Counted from the stretch's first letter, positions 1-8,352 are shown. The stretch is 10,716 nucleotides of DNA from Bacillota bacterium (GCA_023391725.1 JAEWAH010000172.1:1-10716); one strand, 5' to 3'. The notes: generated by a model from the sequence alone, not told the origin. Numbers and translations: made by a program.

Positions 1-1612
1 GCCTTGTGGTCCGCATCCCGCCCGCACCACTCCCCACAACGATGAGCCAGGGGGATTTTGCACCCGTCGCTTCCTGCAGCTGCGCGGCCATTTGCGCCAT
101 TTCTTCAAAGGTGGAAAGGGGTTTTACCCTGTTGGCCGGGATGCCCATCACCAGCTCCGTCACGTCGATGGCGCCCACAGCCGCAAGCACCAGGGGCAAG
201 CTTGACTCTTGCTGCGCAAGCTTTTCAGGCAACTGCCCCGCGCGTACAAGCTCCTCCCGGATGGCCACGGCCATCTGACTGTAGGTAACGTCCTCCCCGG
301 ATAAAAAGCGGTAGGCGACAGAGAAATCTTCATTGTTCGCCTTGTTTTGGAAGACCATCACACGGTTTTCGGGCTTGGCGTCCAGGGAATAGTAGGTGCT
401 CTCCAGCAAAAGGAATTTGGGAGCGCAGTACCCGAAACTCCCGGCTGCCCTGGGCGCGTCGGCCACGATGCTGGCTAAACTCGCGCCGCTTTCGATCACG
501 CCCGTGACCGCGCCGTTCCCCTGATGGATACCGAAAACGGGCAGATATACCTTGCTTCCTTCCGAAGCGCTGTCTGTTTCAAGGCGCGCGTAATCCCGGC
601 CGTACACCCTGGCCTCATAGGCCGGGTATCTATCGTCCCGAGGTGAAGAAAAGTCGATCAGCGCACCCATCCCGTCGGGCACCAACGCGAATCCTTTTTG
701 CCTGCTCCCAGGGGAGCCGAAATAGGGGAGGACGGTGATATCGGTGATGCGTGCCCCGCCGCTCACCGCCATTTCTCCGGCGGGCACGGTAACGGTCAGG
801 CCAGTTTCAGTCAGTTGATAGCGAAGCTTTACCTGGGCGTGGATCTGCTCCGCCGCCTGGGCCGCGTATCCCGCCGCCGCCTCGTCCGCCTGTTTTCTCT
901 CGATGGTGTACCCGGCGCCCGTCAGCGCCTTTTCCGCCTTTTGCATCTCCAGCTTGGAGGCATTATTCTTGAGTACATACAGATCCATTTGCGCAAGGCT
1001 GGGGAAGCGCTCCAGCAGCGTTTGCTTCTGCTGGGGGCTCGTAACGGTGGCCAGGGATACCTTCGAATAAAGCAGCTTCACGAAGGTGAGCCCGGAGGTG
1101 CCGTTAAGCATGGGCAGGATCTCCTGCTCGAAGGTTTCTGTCTTTACCGCTGCGGGGACAGCGTACACCGCTTCCGTCTTGCCAAAGGCATAGGTGATCT
1201 CCATCCCACTGTCCGTGGCCTGCGCCCCGTATTGGCTGTACGCCACGGCCTGGGTGCAGCTGTCCCAGTTGAATTGAACGCCCTGGCTGTTAAACAGGGT
1301 GATGAGCAGCTGCGCACCCTGGGGCCCAGCCTTCCATCCCTCGGGATTGGAGCGGTAAATGGTACCGGTGCTTAAGTCCTCCACTGCCGTCTCCGCGGTG
1401 GCCTCGTTGTAATAAAGGCGCAGGGAACCGTTTTCCGCCATCGGGCTGAAACCCTCCAGCCCCGCCCCGCCGCTTACCGTCTTGGCCTTGCCTGTGGGGT
1501 ATCCGGCCAGCATTTCCGGCGTAAAAGGCGCAAAGGCGGCCTCCCGCTGCCCGCAGGCGGACAGCAGTAAAAGCATCAAACCCAATAGCGCAAATAATCG
1601 AACTCTTTTCAT
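1..1612 (-). CDS. DUF5696-family lipoprotein, C-terminus cut by the window edge
   Basis: Reading leftward from ATG at 1612 the frame stays open to the window edge (537 codons), so the stop lies outside. The first 20 residues are a lipoprotein signal: basic start (MKRVR), a leucine-rich core and a lipobox L17-S18-A19-C20 followed by Gly, so the mature protein should be lipid-anchored outside the membrane. Residues about 45-85 contain a pattern in which a residue run 'GSLRLYYNE' leads to 'VEDLSTGTIYRSNPEGW', and residues 307-321 read GFALVPDGMGALIDF; both are patterns I associate with DUF5696 proteins of Paenibacillus and Clostridia. Function of the family is not established to my knowledge; its position with carbohydrate ABC genes suggests glycan binding or processing, which is inference. 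The start is supported by GAGGA at 1621-1625, 8 nt upstream, and by its position 3 nt after the YIP1 stop. It is the last operon gene visible. Confidence 0.82.
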   Translation of the reverse strand, partial: MKRVRLFALLGLMLLLLSACGQREAAFAPFTPEMLAGYPTGKAKTVSGGAGLEGFSPMAENGSLRLYYNEATAETAVEDLSTGTIYRSNPEGWKAGPQGAQLLITLFNSQGVQFNWDSCTQAVAYSQYGAQATDSGMEITYAFGKTEAVYAVPAAVKTETFEQEILPMLNGTSGLTFVKLLYSKVSLATVTSPQQKQTLLERFPSLAQMDLYVLKNNASKLEMQKAEKALTGAGYTIERKQADEAAAGYAAQAAEQIHAQVKLRYQLTETGLTVTVPAGEMAVSGGARITDITVLPYFGSPGSRQKGFALVPDGMGALIDFSSPRDDRYPAYEARVYGRDYARLETDSASEGSKVYLPVFGIHQGNGAVTGVIESGASLASIVADAPRAAGSFGYCAPKFLLLESTYYSLDAKPENRVMVFQNKANNEDFSVAYRFLSGEDVTYSQMAVAIREELVRAGQLPEKLAQQESSLPLVLAAVGAIDVTELVMGIPANRVKPLSTFEEMAQMAAQLQEATGAKSPWLIVVGSGAGGMRTTR

Positions 1613-1615
1613 CGG

Positions 1616-2245
1616 CTACATCCTCAGCTTGATTTCGCTTATGATGCTGGAAACGTAGGATATCAGCTGATCCGCGATGCTGGCCAGCAGGATCATGATA
1701 AACAGCGCAAGAGCCATGAACACAAGGGTCAAAAGAAGGATGGCCACCGTCTTCCCAGCGGTATATTGATGCATCACCGTAAGCCCGGAAAACAGCAGGA
1801 AAAGCGCCCACAGCGTTCCCGCACCCTCAAGGGTGGAAATGAGGAAGCTCTCTTTGAGTGTCAGCACATGGCTGAGCAGCGTGCCTAAAAGCGAGGCCAG
1901 GATGTAAGGGATCAGCGCATAGCAGCAGACCCTGAAGATCTCCTTCATGCTGCCTTCCCCGTCCAATATGGTGGATACTGCCCAGTTGCCAATGACGAAC
2001 AAGAAGAAAGGAAGCCCCATCCCCGCCAGCTCCCGAAGGAGGTTGAAGGTGCGGGGGTTAAAGGTGCTGAAGGCGAGGCCGGAATAGATGCGCAGCGTAA
2101 GGTGCGCAGCGGCGGCCAGCACAAGGAATGCCCAGGCCAGGCCCGTGCTGCCCTTGCCCTCGTATTTCAGCTCCCCAAACCCGTAAAAGGGGCGCACCGT
2201 GGCGCGGAAAGCGTCCCGCAAAGCTTCTCTTACTGTCCCTTTCAT
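1616..2245 (-). CDS. YIP1-family integral membrane protein
   Basis: This 209-residue protein has a short polar N-terminus with the pattern RPFYGFGELKYEGKGS (about 18-33), followed by five hydrophobic segments near residues 34-54, 76-95, 104-127, 141-158 and 165-190. Size, helix count and the N-terminal 'P..GF.EL' pattern fit bacterial YIP1-domain proteins, whose biochemical role is unknown. It has no enzymatic motif that I can see. The start overlaps the NHL gene stop in an ATGA, and a perfect AAGGAGG lies at 2253-2260, 7 nt before the ATG, so translation is probably coupled and efficient. The DUF5696 lipoprotein follows after 3 nt. Its fixed place between the NHL protein and the lipoprotein suggests it supports or anchors an envelope complex around the sugar transporter; this is inference. 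Family assignment is by pattern, without a profile search. Confidence 0.75.
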   Translation of the reverse strand: MKGTVREALRDAFRATVRPFYGFGELKYEGKGSTGLAWAFLVLAAAAHLTLRIYSGLAFSTFNPRTFNLLRELAGMGLPFFLFVIGNWAVSTILDGEGSMKEIFRVCCYALIPYILASLLGTLLSHVLTLKESFLISTLEGAGTLWALFLLFSGLTVMHQYTAGKTVAILLLTLVFMALALFIMILLASIADQLISYVSSIISEIKLRM

Positions 2246-3738
2246 GGTGCAGTCCTCCTTTTCTTCAGAAGGACTTTGGCGGTCTTTTGGATGGCGAAGA
2301 CACCGATCAAAATCAGAACCGCCGGCCCGAACCAGACTTTCATGACGGTCTTGCGGTATTCCTCAAAAGCCTTGTCGTACCATTCCTTCAAATTGGCCGT
2401 GCTGAAATAGCCCATGGCTTTTTGATAGTCCCCGCTGCGATAGGCGGCTTTGCCCATACCGGCATAGGCCATATCCATGTTGGAGTTCATAGCCATCACC
2501 TGCTCCCAGGCAGTCTGGGAGTCGGCGTAATCCCCGGCGTTGTATGCGGCGATGGCCTCATTGATCTTCTGCCCGTAGGCCGTGCGGCGGAACACCGTCA
2601 CCATATTGGAACCCCGGTCCGCCACCACTAGCAGGTCTCCCTGGGCAGCCAGCGCCGCGGGGGTGTGGAAGCCGCCCTGGCCCTGCCCCGGGCCGGAGAA
2701 GGCGTAGAGCATATAGCCGTCCTGGTCGTAGGCAAAAACGCGCTTGCGGTTGTTGTCCAATAAGTAATACGTGCCGTTTTCTCCGGCGGCCACGTCCAGT
2801 ATCTGCGATACCCCGTGGAAGAAGGGCTCCTTGAGGCTCAAATCCTCCACGTCACCCACCTGGGGGAAATAGCCTTTCCTGCGCAATATATCCTGGCCCA
2901 GCATGTTGAGCCTGCGCACGACGGCGCCTTCCTCGCTGCCTTGCCCGGCGTTCACCTCGGCGATCACCAGGCTCTCGTCCACCGCGGCGGTGGTGGCGTA
3001 CAAAAAGCCTTCCGCGTCCAGCTCGACGCTGTTGTATTCCACGGGCACAAAATCCTCCATGCGGCTGCGCTGCTCCCTTGTGGCGATGCGCTTCCACAAA
3101 AGCCGGATGGGGTCGGGGTTCACCCTGGCGGCCGCCAGAAAGCCCTCAAAATCCCCGTTGGGGTTGATAAGCAGGATGCCGTCGTTCACCGACGCGGCCA
3201 CCACATAGATCCGCCCGCTCTCATCCACGCAAAGGCGCAGAGGCCGGTAGTTGAAATCCTTGGCGATAAGCTCACTCTGGGGCACCCCGAACTCTTTTAA
3301 CAGGTTTCCCACGCTGTCCATATGGACCACTCTGGCGTTCATGGTATCGGCCACGTACAGCGTCCCATCCGCGGCGGCAAACATGCCCCGGGGCTGGCTG
3401 AAAGGGGAGAGGTCTCCGTCTTTTAAAACGCCCTTAATCTCCGAAACGAACCGAAAAGAGCCGCTTAAGACCACGATGCGGTTGTTCTCGGCGTCAGCCA
3501 GGTACATGTTCCCATCAGGGCCAAAGCAGATATCACTCAGGCCATTAAAGGGGCCGCAGCCCAAGCCCTGCCCGTCCAGCCAGGATGTGATCTCGTACGG
3601 GTCCGGCCCCGGCGCGGAATCGCCGTATTCGTTATAGGTGTAGCTTTGCTGGCCCAGGGCCTGGGCAAAACCGGGCACGGACGGCAAAAGAAGGGAAAGC
3701 CCGAAAAGCCCGGCCGCCGCGCGCCTTAAGATGGACAT
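2242..3738 (-). CDS. Secreted NHL beta-propeller / TPR protein with C-terminal membrane anchor
   Basis: The product is 498 residues from the preferred start at 3738. An in-frame ATG at 3756 would add six residues (MKGGKR), but there the AAGGA abuts the ATG, whereas AAAGGGGGA at 3745-3753 sits 6 nt before 3738. Residues 1-26 are a signal peptide (basic start, hydrophobic core, likely cut near GFAQA) without a lipobox. About six NHL-type blades follow (roughly residues 65-385), with repeats such as ICFGPDGNMYLADAENNRIV, MFAAADGTLYVADTMNARVV and AAQGDLLVVADRGSNMVTVF. Residues about 393-467 look like two TPR helices pairs (AIAAYNAGDYADSQTAWEQV; YRSGDYQKAMGYF). A transmembrane helix (VWFGPAVLILIGVFAIQ) and a basic tail KKRR end the protein, so propeller and TPRs should lie outside. 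NHL propellers usually bind proteins, peptides, RNA or sugars; a ligand or scaffold role for the adjoining transporter is inference. Confidence 0.83.
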   Translation of the reverse strand: MSILRRAAAGLFGLSLLLPSVPGFAQALGQQSYTYNEYGDSAPGPDPYEITSWLDGQGLGCGPFNGLSDICFGPDGNMYLADAENNRIVVLSGSFRFVSEIKGVLKDGDLSPFSQPRGMFAAADGTLYVADTMNARVVHMDSVGNLLKEFGVPQSELIAKDFNYRPLRLCVDESGRIYVVAASVNDGILLINPNGDFEGFLAAARVNPDPIRLLWKRIATREQRSRMEDFVPVEYNSVELDAEGFLYATTAAVDESLVIAEVNAGQGSEEGAVVRRLNMLGQDILRRKGYFPQVGDVEDLSLKEPFFHGVSQILDVAAGENGTYYLLDNNRKRVFAYDQDGYMLYAFSGPGQGQGGFHTPAALAAQGDLLVVADRGSNMVTVFRRTAYGQKINEAIAAYNAGDYADSQTAWEQVMAMNSNMDMAYAGMGKAAYRSGDYQKAMGYFSTANLKEWYDKAFEEYRKTVMKVWFGPAVLILIGVFAIQKTAKVLLKKRRTAP

Positions 3739-3744
3739 GCGCTT

Positions 3745-3753
3745 TCCCCCTTT
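3745..3753 (-). promoter_or_regulatory. Ribosome binding site that favours the shorter NHL-protein start
   Basis: Minus-strand AAAGGGGGA lies 6 nt before the ATG at 3738. The upstream in-frame ATG (3756) overlaps the permease stop as ATGA and has only an AAGGA directly against it, too close for normal initiation. Confidence 0.6.
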
Positions 3754-4676
3754 CATTCCTTGATGCCCGAGGTGGCCATGGTCTCGATGATGCTGTTCTG
3801 CGCGAAGAAGAAGATCAAAATGGGCACGGTGATCAGCACCAGCCCCACTGCGGAACCGGCGCCCGCCCGGGCCGTGCCCCCACCGTTGGCCAGCAGCACG
3901 CTGTTCATGGCGTAGGGGAGGGTCTTTAATGCCTCGCTACGGATGAAGAAGGCGCCGGTGGCGTTCCACAGCTCCTTGATGCAAAGGATCATCAGCGTCA
4001 TCCAGGCGGGCTTCACAATGGGCATCACAATAGTGAAAAACATACGCCCTTCGGTCATGCCGTCGATCCTGGCGGCTTCCAGCAAGGTATCCGGGATGAT
4101 GCTCATGAACTGCTTCATCAAGAACAGCCCCAACGGCAATCCCACCGCGGGCAGGATCAGCGACCAGTAGGAGTCCATCAGGTGCAGGCTGTTCATGATG
4201 AGCATGTTGGGCACCCACAAAACCACCGGGGAAAACATGAGGGTGGCGGTGACCAGGGCAAAGAACTGTTTGCGCCCGGGGAAATCATGCTTCTCCAGCA
4301 CATAGGCCGCCATGGAGGCAAACAGGATGTGGAAAAGCGTCCCCGCGGCGGTGAGGAAGACCGTATTAAACAGGTAACGGCTGAAAGGCACCCAGCTGTT
4401 TTGCATGAGGGCCATCAGGTTCGTGAAGTTCTGCAGCGTTGGGTTCTGCACAAAGAACCTGGGGGGATAGAGAAAGTATTCATCCAGGGGCTTGAAGGCG
4501 CTGACGATGACGTAGATCAGGGGTAATCCTACAAAAGCGCCCATGATCGCAAGCAGTAGCGTGCCTAAAATATTGCCCCAGGGGGAGCGGTCGAGGCTCA
4601 CGTGCAAAAGCCTGCGCAAAAGGTGTCGGGGCACACGGCTTTGTGGGAGGGTGGGTTTGCCTTTCTTAACCAGCAT
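3753..4676 (-). CDS. Carbohydrate ABC transporter permease, MalG type
   Basis: Inner-membrane subunit of a CUT1-type sugar importer, 307 residues. It has six hydrophobic segments (near 36-60, 102-125, 137-160, 168-190, 222-240, 276-292) and the EAA loop that docks onto the ATPase at residues 200-221 (EAARIDGMTEGRMFFTIVMP). The C-terminus (AQNSIIETMATSGIKE) matches the usual ending of MalG-like permeases. I chose the ATG at 4676, which shares its A with the stop of the preceding permease (TGATG) and has AAGGTGGG at 4683-4690. A longer frame up to 4733 would add 19 residues lacking membrane character and overlap the upstream gene by 58 nt. The stop reaches to within the extended start of the NHL gene, so the two are coupled. 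Substrate cannot be read from the sequence; a sugar or oligosaccharide is expected from the family. Confidence 0.95.
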   Translation of the reverse strand: MLVKKGKPTLPQSRVPRHLLRRLLHVSLDRSPWGNILGTLLLAIMGAFVGLPLIYVIVSAFKPLDEYFLYPPRFFVQNPTLQNFTNLMALMQNSWVPFSRYLFNTVFLTAAGTLFHILFASMAAYVLEKHDFPGRKQFFALVTATLMFSPVVLWVPNMLIMNSLHLMDSYWSLILPAVGLPLGLFLMKQFMSIIPDTLLEAARIDGMTEGRMFFTIVMPIVKPAWMTLMILCIKELWNATGAFFIRSEALKTLPYAMNSVLLANGGGTARAGAGSAVGLVLITVPILIFFFAQNSIIETMATSGIKE

Positions 4677-5584
4677 CACTGTCCCACCTTTCTCAAAAGA
4701 TGGCCCACCAGCTTGTTGGCCCCCAGCATGCACAAGAACAGCAGCGTGGAGATGGCTGAGGCGTAGCCCAGCTGGAAGCGCAGGTATCCGTAATCGTACA
4801 GGTGGTTGACAACGGTATGCACCGCGTAATCCGTGGAGGGAAAGCCCATCAGGGCAATGGTCACATCATGGATGGCAAAGGAGGCGGTGATGGACATCAC
4901 CGCGCCGAACATCAGCTGCGGCCGCATCATGGGCAGGGTGATGTACCAGAGTTCCTGCCAGCGGTTGCGGATCCCGTCCACCGCCCCGGCCTCGTAATAC
5001 TGCTTTTCCATGCTGCGAAGGCCGGCCACAAAGGAAAGGAAGCCCGCGCCCATGCTGGTCCACAATACACAGATGATGACAACGAACATCATGTACTGGG
5101 TATCCGAAAGCCACAGGATGGCTTCCCTGATAAACCCCGAGCGCAGGAGCATGCCGTTGATGTAGCCGTATTCGTCGTTGGAAAAAAGCATCGTCCAGAC
5201 GGTGTATACAGAGGAAGTCATGGTAGGCGCGTAAAAGAGCAGCACAAACAGCGAGCGCATGCCCCTGGACAATTGGTTCAGCTGCCAGGCCAGCAAAAAG
5301 GACAGGACGTAGCCTATGGGCCCCGTGATCACGGCCAGCACCAGGGTGTTGCGAAGGGCGATCAAAAACACGCTGTCGCTTGTGAACAGGCGGGTGTAGT
5401 TTTCAAAGCCCACAAATCGGGCCGGGTCGAAAAAGTTGTTGTAGGTGAAGCTGTTGAACATGGAGATGATCACCGGGATCACCGTAAAGGTCAGGAAAAC
5501 CGCCGCATAGGGAAGCAGGAACAGGTAGGAGATCCTGGATCTCCCGATGCGCCTTATTAGATTCGGCTTTTTATATGTAGTCAT
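4676..5584 (-). CDS. Carbohydrate ABC transporter permease, MalF type
   Basis: Partner permease of the MalG-type gene downstream; 302 residues, the usual length for Gram-positive MalF/LplB-like proteins that lack the large periplasmic loop of enteric MalF. Six membrane segments are visible (about 18-40, 79-101, 111-135, 163-185, 224-246, 273-290). The EAA loop lies at residues 196-218 (YYEAGAVDGIRNRWQELWYI, then TLP), with Gly in place of the second Ala. After the first helix comes the typical stretch NSFTYNNFFDPARFVGFENY. Its ATG overlaps the stop of the 923-aa binding protein in an ATGA; the upstream G-run at 5592-5598 is a weak ribosome binding site, so translation probably depends on coupling. 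No ATP-binding subunit is encoded in the window, so a shared MsmX/UgpC-like ATPase elsewhere is expected. Confidence 0.95.
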   Translation of the reverse strand: MTTYKKPNLIRRIGRSRISYLFLLPYAAVFLTFTVIPVIISMFNSFTYNNFFDPARFVGFENYTRLFTSDSVFLIALRNTLVLAVITGPIGYVLSFLLAWQLNQLSRGMRSLFVLLFYAPTMTSSVYTVWTMLFSNDEYGYINGMLLRSGFIREAILWLSDTQYMMFVVIICVLWTSMGAGFLSFVAGLRSMEKQYYEAGAVDGIRNRWQELWYITLPMMRPQLMFGAVMSITASFAIHDVTIALMGFPSTDYAVHTVVNHLYDYGYLRFQLGYASAISTLLFLCMLGANKLVGHLLRKVGQ

Positions 5585-8352
5585 TTCGCCGCCCCCCCGT
5601 CCGGGGCAAGGGCAAGCCCCAATTCTTCCCGCTTGGCGTCGATCTCGTCGTTAATCACCCGCACATAGTCCAAGAGTGCTTCCCTTGGGTCTTCCCCGCT
5701 TAATACCACAGCACGGAAGGCGTTCTCAACGTGCCAGGTGGTGTAATAGCCGCCGGGGACCTCGGGTACCGCCTTGGCATAAACCATCTGCTCTTCCAAT
5801 GCATTTAGGTCACGTGGCGTCCAGTTCAGCTCACGAAAGGCCTCAAGATTAGCTGCGGGGTAGCGGGCCGCGGAACCCAAAATGCCTTCCAGCTGCCTGG
5901 AATAACCCGCCTGGGTCTGGGCCTGGGCCAGCCACTTGAGGAACGTCCAGGCAGACTCGGGATCCTTACAACCTTTTAAGATCATATTCCCCGTCACAAC
6001 GATCCTGGCGGAACGGTTAAGATTACCCGAGCTATTGACCGTGCCGGGAATGGGGAGCATTCGCCATAGCCCCGATATCTCCGGCGCGGAGACCATAAGG
6101 GTGTTGTACAGGCCGTAGTCGCACAGTACGATGGGCGCTTCCCCGGAGCGAAAGCGCGTGGCCGTGTTGAAATTGTAAGGCATGCCGTAGGCTGTGTAGA
6201 GCTTTGTCAGCTGCTTGAAGGAGGCGATGGCGATCTCGCTGTCCAGGGCGGAGGCTGTGCCGTCCGCGGTGTAAACTTCTCCGCCGTTTTGGTACAGGAA
6301 TATCGAAAGCGCCGTCAGCGAACCGTAGACCTCCGTGCCCACCCGGGCATCCACCAGGAACTGCATGTTGCTGCGGGAAAGAACGGGAATGAGCTGGATC
6401 AGATCGTCCCAGGTGTTGGGCGGCTTAATACCCAGGCTTTCCATAATGTCATCCCGCACGAACATCACGGGGAAGCTCATCGTTTCCGGCAGCGCGTATA
6501 CGCCCCCGTCAAAGCGGAAGGGCGTCACTGCTTCCGGAAGGAACTGCGCGGCAACCTCCTCAAAATCCGGGAAGGTATTTAGGTCAAACGCCGCGTGGCG
6601 GGAGGCGTAGTTTACCGGGTCGCCCATGGCGCCGCCCAGCAGCACGTCCGGCCCGCTGCCCACGGATACGGAAGGAACTACGTAATCGCCCTGCACCAAT
6701 TGCAGGTTCACATGGATCCCGGTGCTGGGCGTAAACTCCGTGCGGATCATATCGTTCAATAGCTGTGCCCGGTCCCGGGAGCCGCCTACCCATACGGTAA
6801 TGGTGTTGCCGCCTTCGCTGCCGCTGTCGAACCTGGCGTAATCGGTTGAAAAGGAATCAAAGAACAGCTGGGCCTGGTAGGCGATGCTGCGGAAGAACCC
6901 GGCTTCGGCCTGGGGCATGGGGGAGCCCGGCGCGGCCAGCTCCATATAGTCGATGTCCAGGGCTCTGTTGGACGCATTTTGAATCCATTCCCCCAAGGAG
7001 GATAGGTTCGTCTTGAAGGATTCAAACTGCCCGGGGATCTCAAAGGGAGAGTCCGCAAACAGATCCAGCTGGCGGATCAGCCGCTCCACCGGGACCATGT
7101 CGCTGCCCTTTGTCACGCTTTTTTCAACCAGGCTGGCGATGATCTCCCGGAGCGTTCCTGCCACTTCGCCCATCTTTGCAAGCTCTCCGGGCAGCTTGGT
7201 TTCCAGGCCGTAATCCCGAAGGGGATCGGGGTCGGCGCCGGTAAGCATCAGGATGCGGGTGTAGACGCCGTTGAGGGAATTAAGTGCTTCCCGGGCGCGG
7301 TTCAGCGCGTCAGCCTGGTCCCCTAGAGTGGCCTCCAAGGTGATCAGGTGGCTGCCTTTGGAAAGGTAGATCAAGTAGGGCGTATCGCCGCCCAAAGCCT
7401 TAACCTGCCAGCCGCCCGCATAGTAGAAGGGGATGGCTTTCCCCTGTGCAAAAGGGATCTGCCCATCCACATATAGCGTGCGCAGGGCAAAAAAAGCATG
7501 GGAGTAGTTCTGCCGGAACCGAAGCCGGAGCTCATAAAGCCCACTTTGCGGCGCTTCCACCTTCCAGGTGATGGCGCTGCGCGGCTTGGAAAAGGCCGTG
7601 CCGCCGATCATGTTCAGGCTGATGAGCGCGCCGCGGTTGGGCTCGGTGAGCGCGGACGCCCGGTCGGACTGGGGCGTGATGGACGCGTCGGTAGTGAAGG
7701 CCGCGGCCTCCCCCTGCACGCGCAGGGTAGACGATGCATCCTCTCCCGCAGGCCGCTGGTATTCTGGGATGGAGGGCGGCGGCACCAGGGACAGCGCATG
7801 GAGGAGCAAGGATTCCCTTGTCACTTTCAGCGCGATTTCGTGGCTCCCGGCGGGGAGCGCCAGCAAAAGCGGCTCCGATACATACCCGCTGGCATCCTGC
7901 ACATACACCGTCTGTTTTTGAACGGATTCGGAAAGAGCGGGGCGCAGATCGTTCCCGTTTTCGTCCTGCTGGAATCCGTTCATGGCGCCTTGCGTGCTTT
8001 CCCAAAGCCTTAAAAACGACAAGGACCCCGCCTGGCGATAGGGGACCTGACCGTCCACCATCAGCTGGGCCTCCACCGGCGCGGCAGCGCCAGGGGCGGC
8101 CGTATAGGTGATTTGAACGGCATAAAGCCCCGGCTCCTTAATATCCGCGTGAAAGGACTTCGCCTGATTTTCGCTGAGCGCCATGTCTTCGCCCGATAAA
8201 AGGGTATACGAATTAACGGCCGCAGTAAGGCCGGCATTTTGGCTTAAATAAGCCTCATACCCGATTTCTTCCGCCCGCGCCCAGCCTGATGCCAAAAGGC
8301 ATAGGGCCGCCAGCGCCAGCAAAAGGTTCCTTCCCGCAGCGATCTTGCGCAT
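5581..8352 (-). CDS. Large secreted protein: two duplicated beta-sandwich-like modules fused to an ABC solute-binding domain
   Basis: 923 residues from ATG 8352. A GTG at 8358 lies inside the AAGAAGGG ribosome binding site (8358-8365), so ATG is preferred. Signal peptide residues 1-27, cut after A-R-A; no lipobox. Two similar modules follow, about residues 43-191 and 210-341: GLYAVQITY, LMVDGQVPYRQ and AGSHEIALKV in the first match GLYELRLRF, LYVDGQIPFAQ and KGSHLITLEA in the second, so one arose by duplication. They look like carbohydrate-binding-module beta-sandwiches. Residues about 345-510 are largely helical. From about 515 (TITVWVGGSRDRAQLL) to the end is a family-1 type solute-binding domain of about 410 residues, with GPDVLLGG and a WAFLKWLA-like 'AWTFLKWLAQAQTQ' segment typical of it. 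The usual binding protein is 400-550 residues, so roughly half this protein is extra. It is coupled to the permeases by ATGA, so it is probably their cognate receptor. Confidence 0.9.
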   Translation of the reverse strand: MRKIAAGRNLLLALAALCLLASGWARAEEIGYEAYLSQNAGLTAAVNSYTLLSGEDMALSENQAKSFHADIKEPGLYAVQITYTAAPGAAAPVEAQLMVDGQVPYRQAGSLSFLRLWESTQGAMNGFQQDENGNDLRPALSESVQKQTVYVQDASGYVSEPLLLALPAGSHEIALKVTRESLLLHALSLVPPPSIPEYQRPAGEDASSTLRVQGEAAAFTTDASITPQSDRASALTEPNRGALISLNMIGGTAFSKPRSAITWKVEAPQSGLYELRLRFRQNYSHAFFALRTLYVDGQIPFAQGKAIPFYYAGGWQVKALGGDTPYLIYLSKGSHLITLEATLGDQADALNRAREALNSLNGVYTRILMLTGADPDPLRDYGLETKLPGELAKMGEVAGTLREIIASLVEKSVTKGSDMVPVERLIRQLDLFADSPFEIPGQFESFKTNLSSLGEWIQNASNRALDIDYMELAAPGSPMPQAEAGFFRSIAYQAQLFFDSFSTDYARFDSGSEGGNTITVWVGGSRDRAQLLNDMIRTEFTPSTGIHVNLQLVQGDYVVPSVSVGSGPDVLLGGAMGDPVNYASRHAAFDLNTFPDFEEVAAQFLPEAVTPFRFDGGVYALPETMSFPVMFVRDDIMESLGIKPPNTWDDLIQLIPVLSRSNMQFLVDARVGTEVYGSLTALSIFLYQNGGEVYTADGTASALDSEIAIASFKQLTKLYTAYGMPYNFNTATRFRSGEAPIVLCDYGLYNTLMVSAPEISGLWRMLPIPGTVNSSGNLNRSARIVVTGNMILKGCKDPESAWTFLKWLAQAQTQAGYSRQLEGILGSAARYPAANLEAFRELNWTPRDLNALEEQMVYAKAVPEVPGGYYTTWHVENAFRAVVLSGEDPREALLDYVRVINDEIDAKREELGLALAPDGGAAK

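Noticed and set aside
698..1375. Plus-strand 225-residue open frame
   Set aside because: It lies wholly opposite the DUF5696 frame, has low-complexity Arg/Gly/Leu content typical of GC-rich antisense frames, and no ribosome binding site.
4677..4733. 19-residue N-terminal extension of the MalG-type permease
   Set aside because: It overlaps the preceding permease by 58 nt and lacks its own ribosome binding site, while ATG 4676 has AAGGTGGG and a TGATG junction.
5581..8352. Two neighbouring genes fused by sequencing error (carbohydrate-binding protein plus binding protein)
   Set aside because: The frame is continuous for 923 codons, with a helical linker and no second signal peptide before the binding domain, so a true multidomain protein is the simpler reading.
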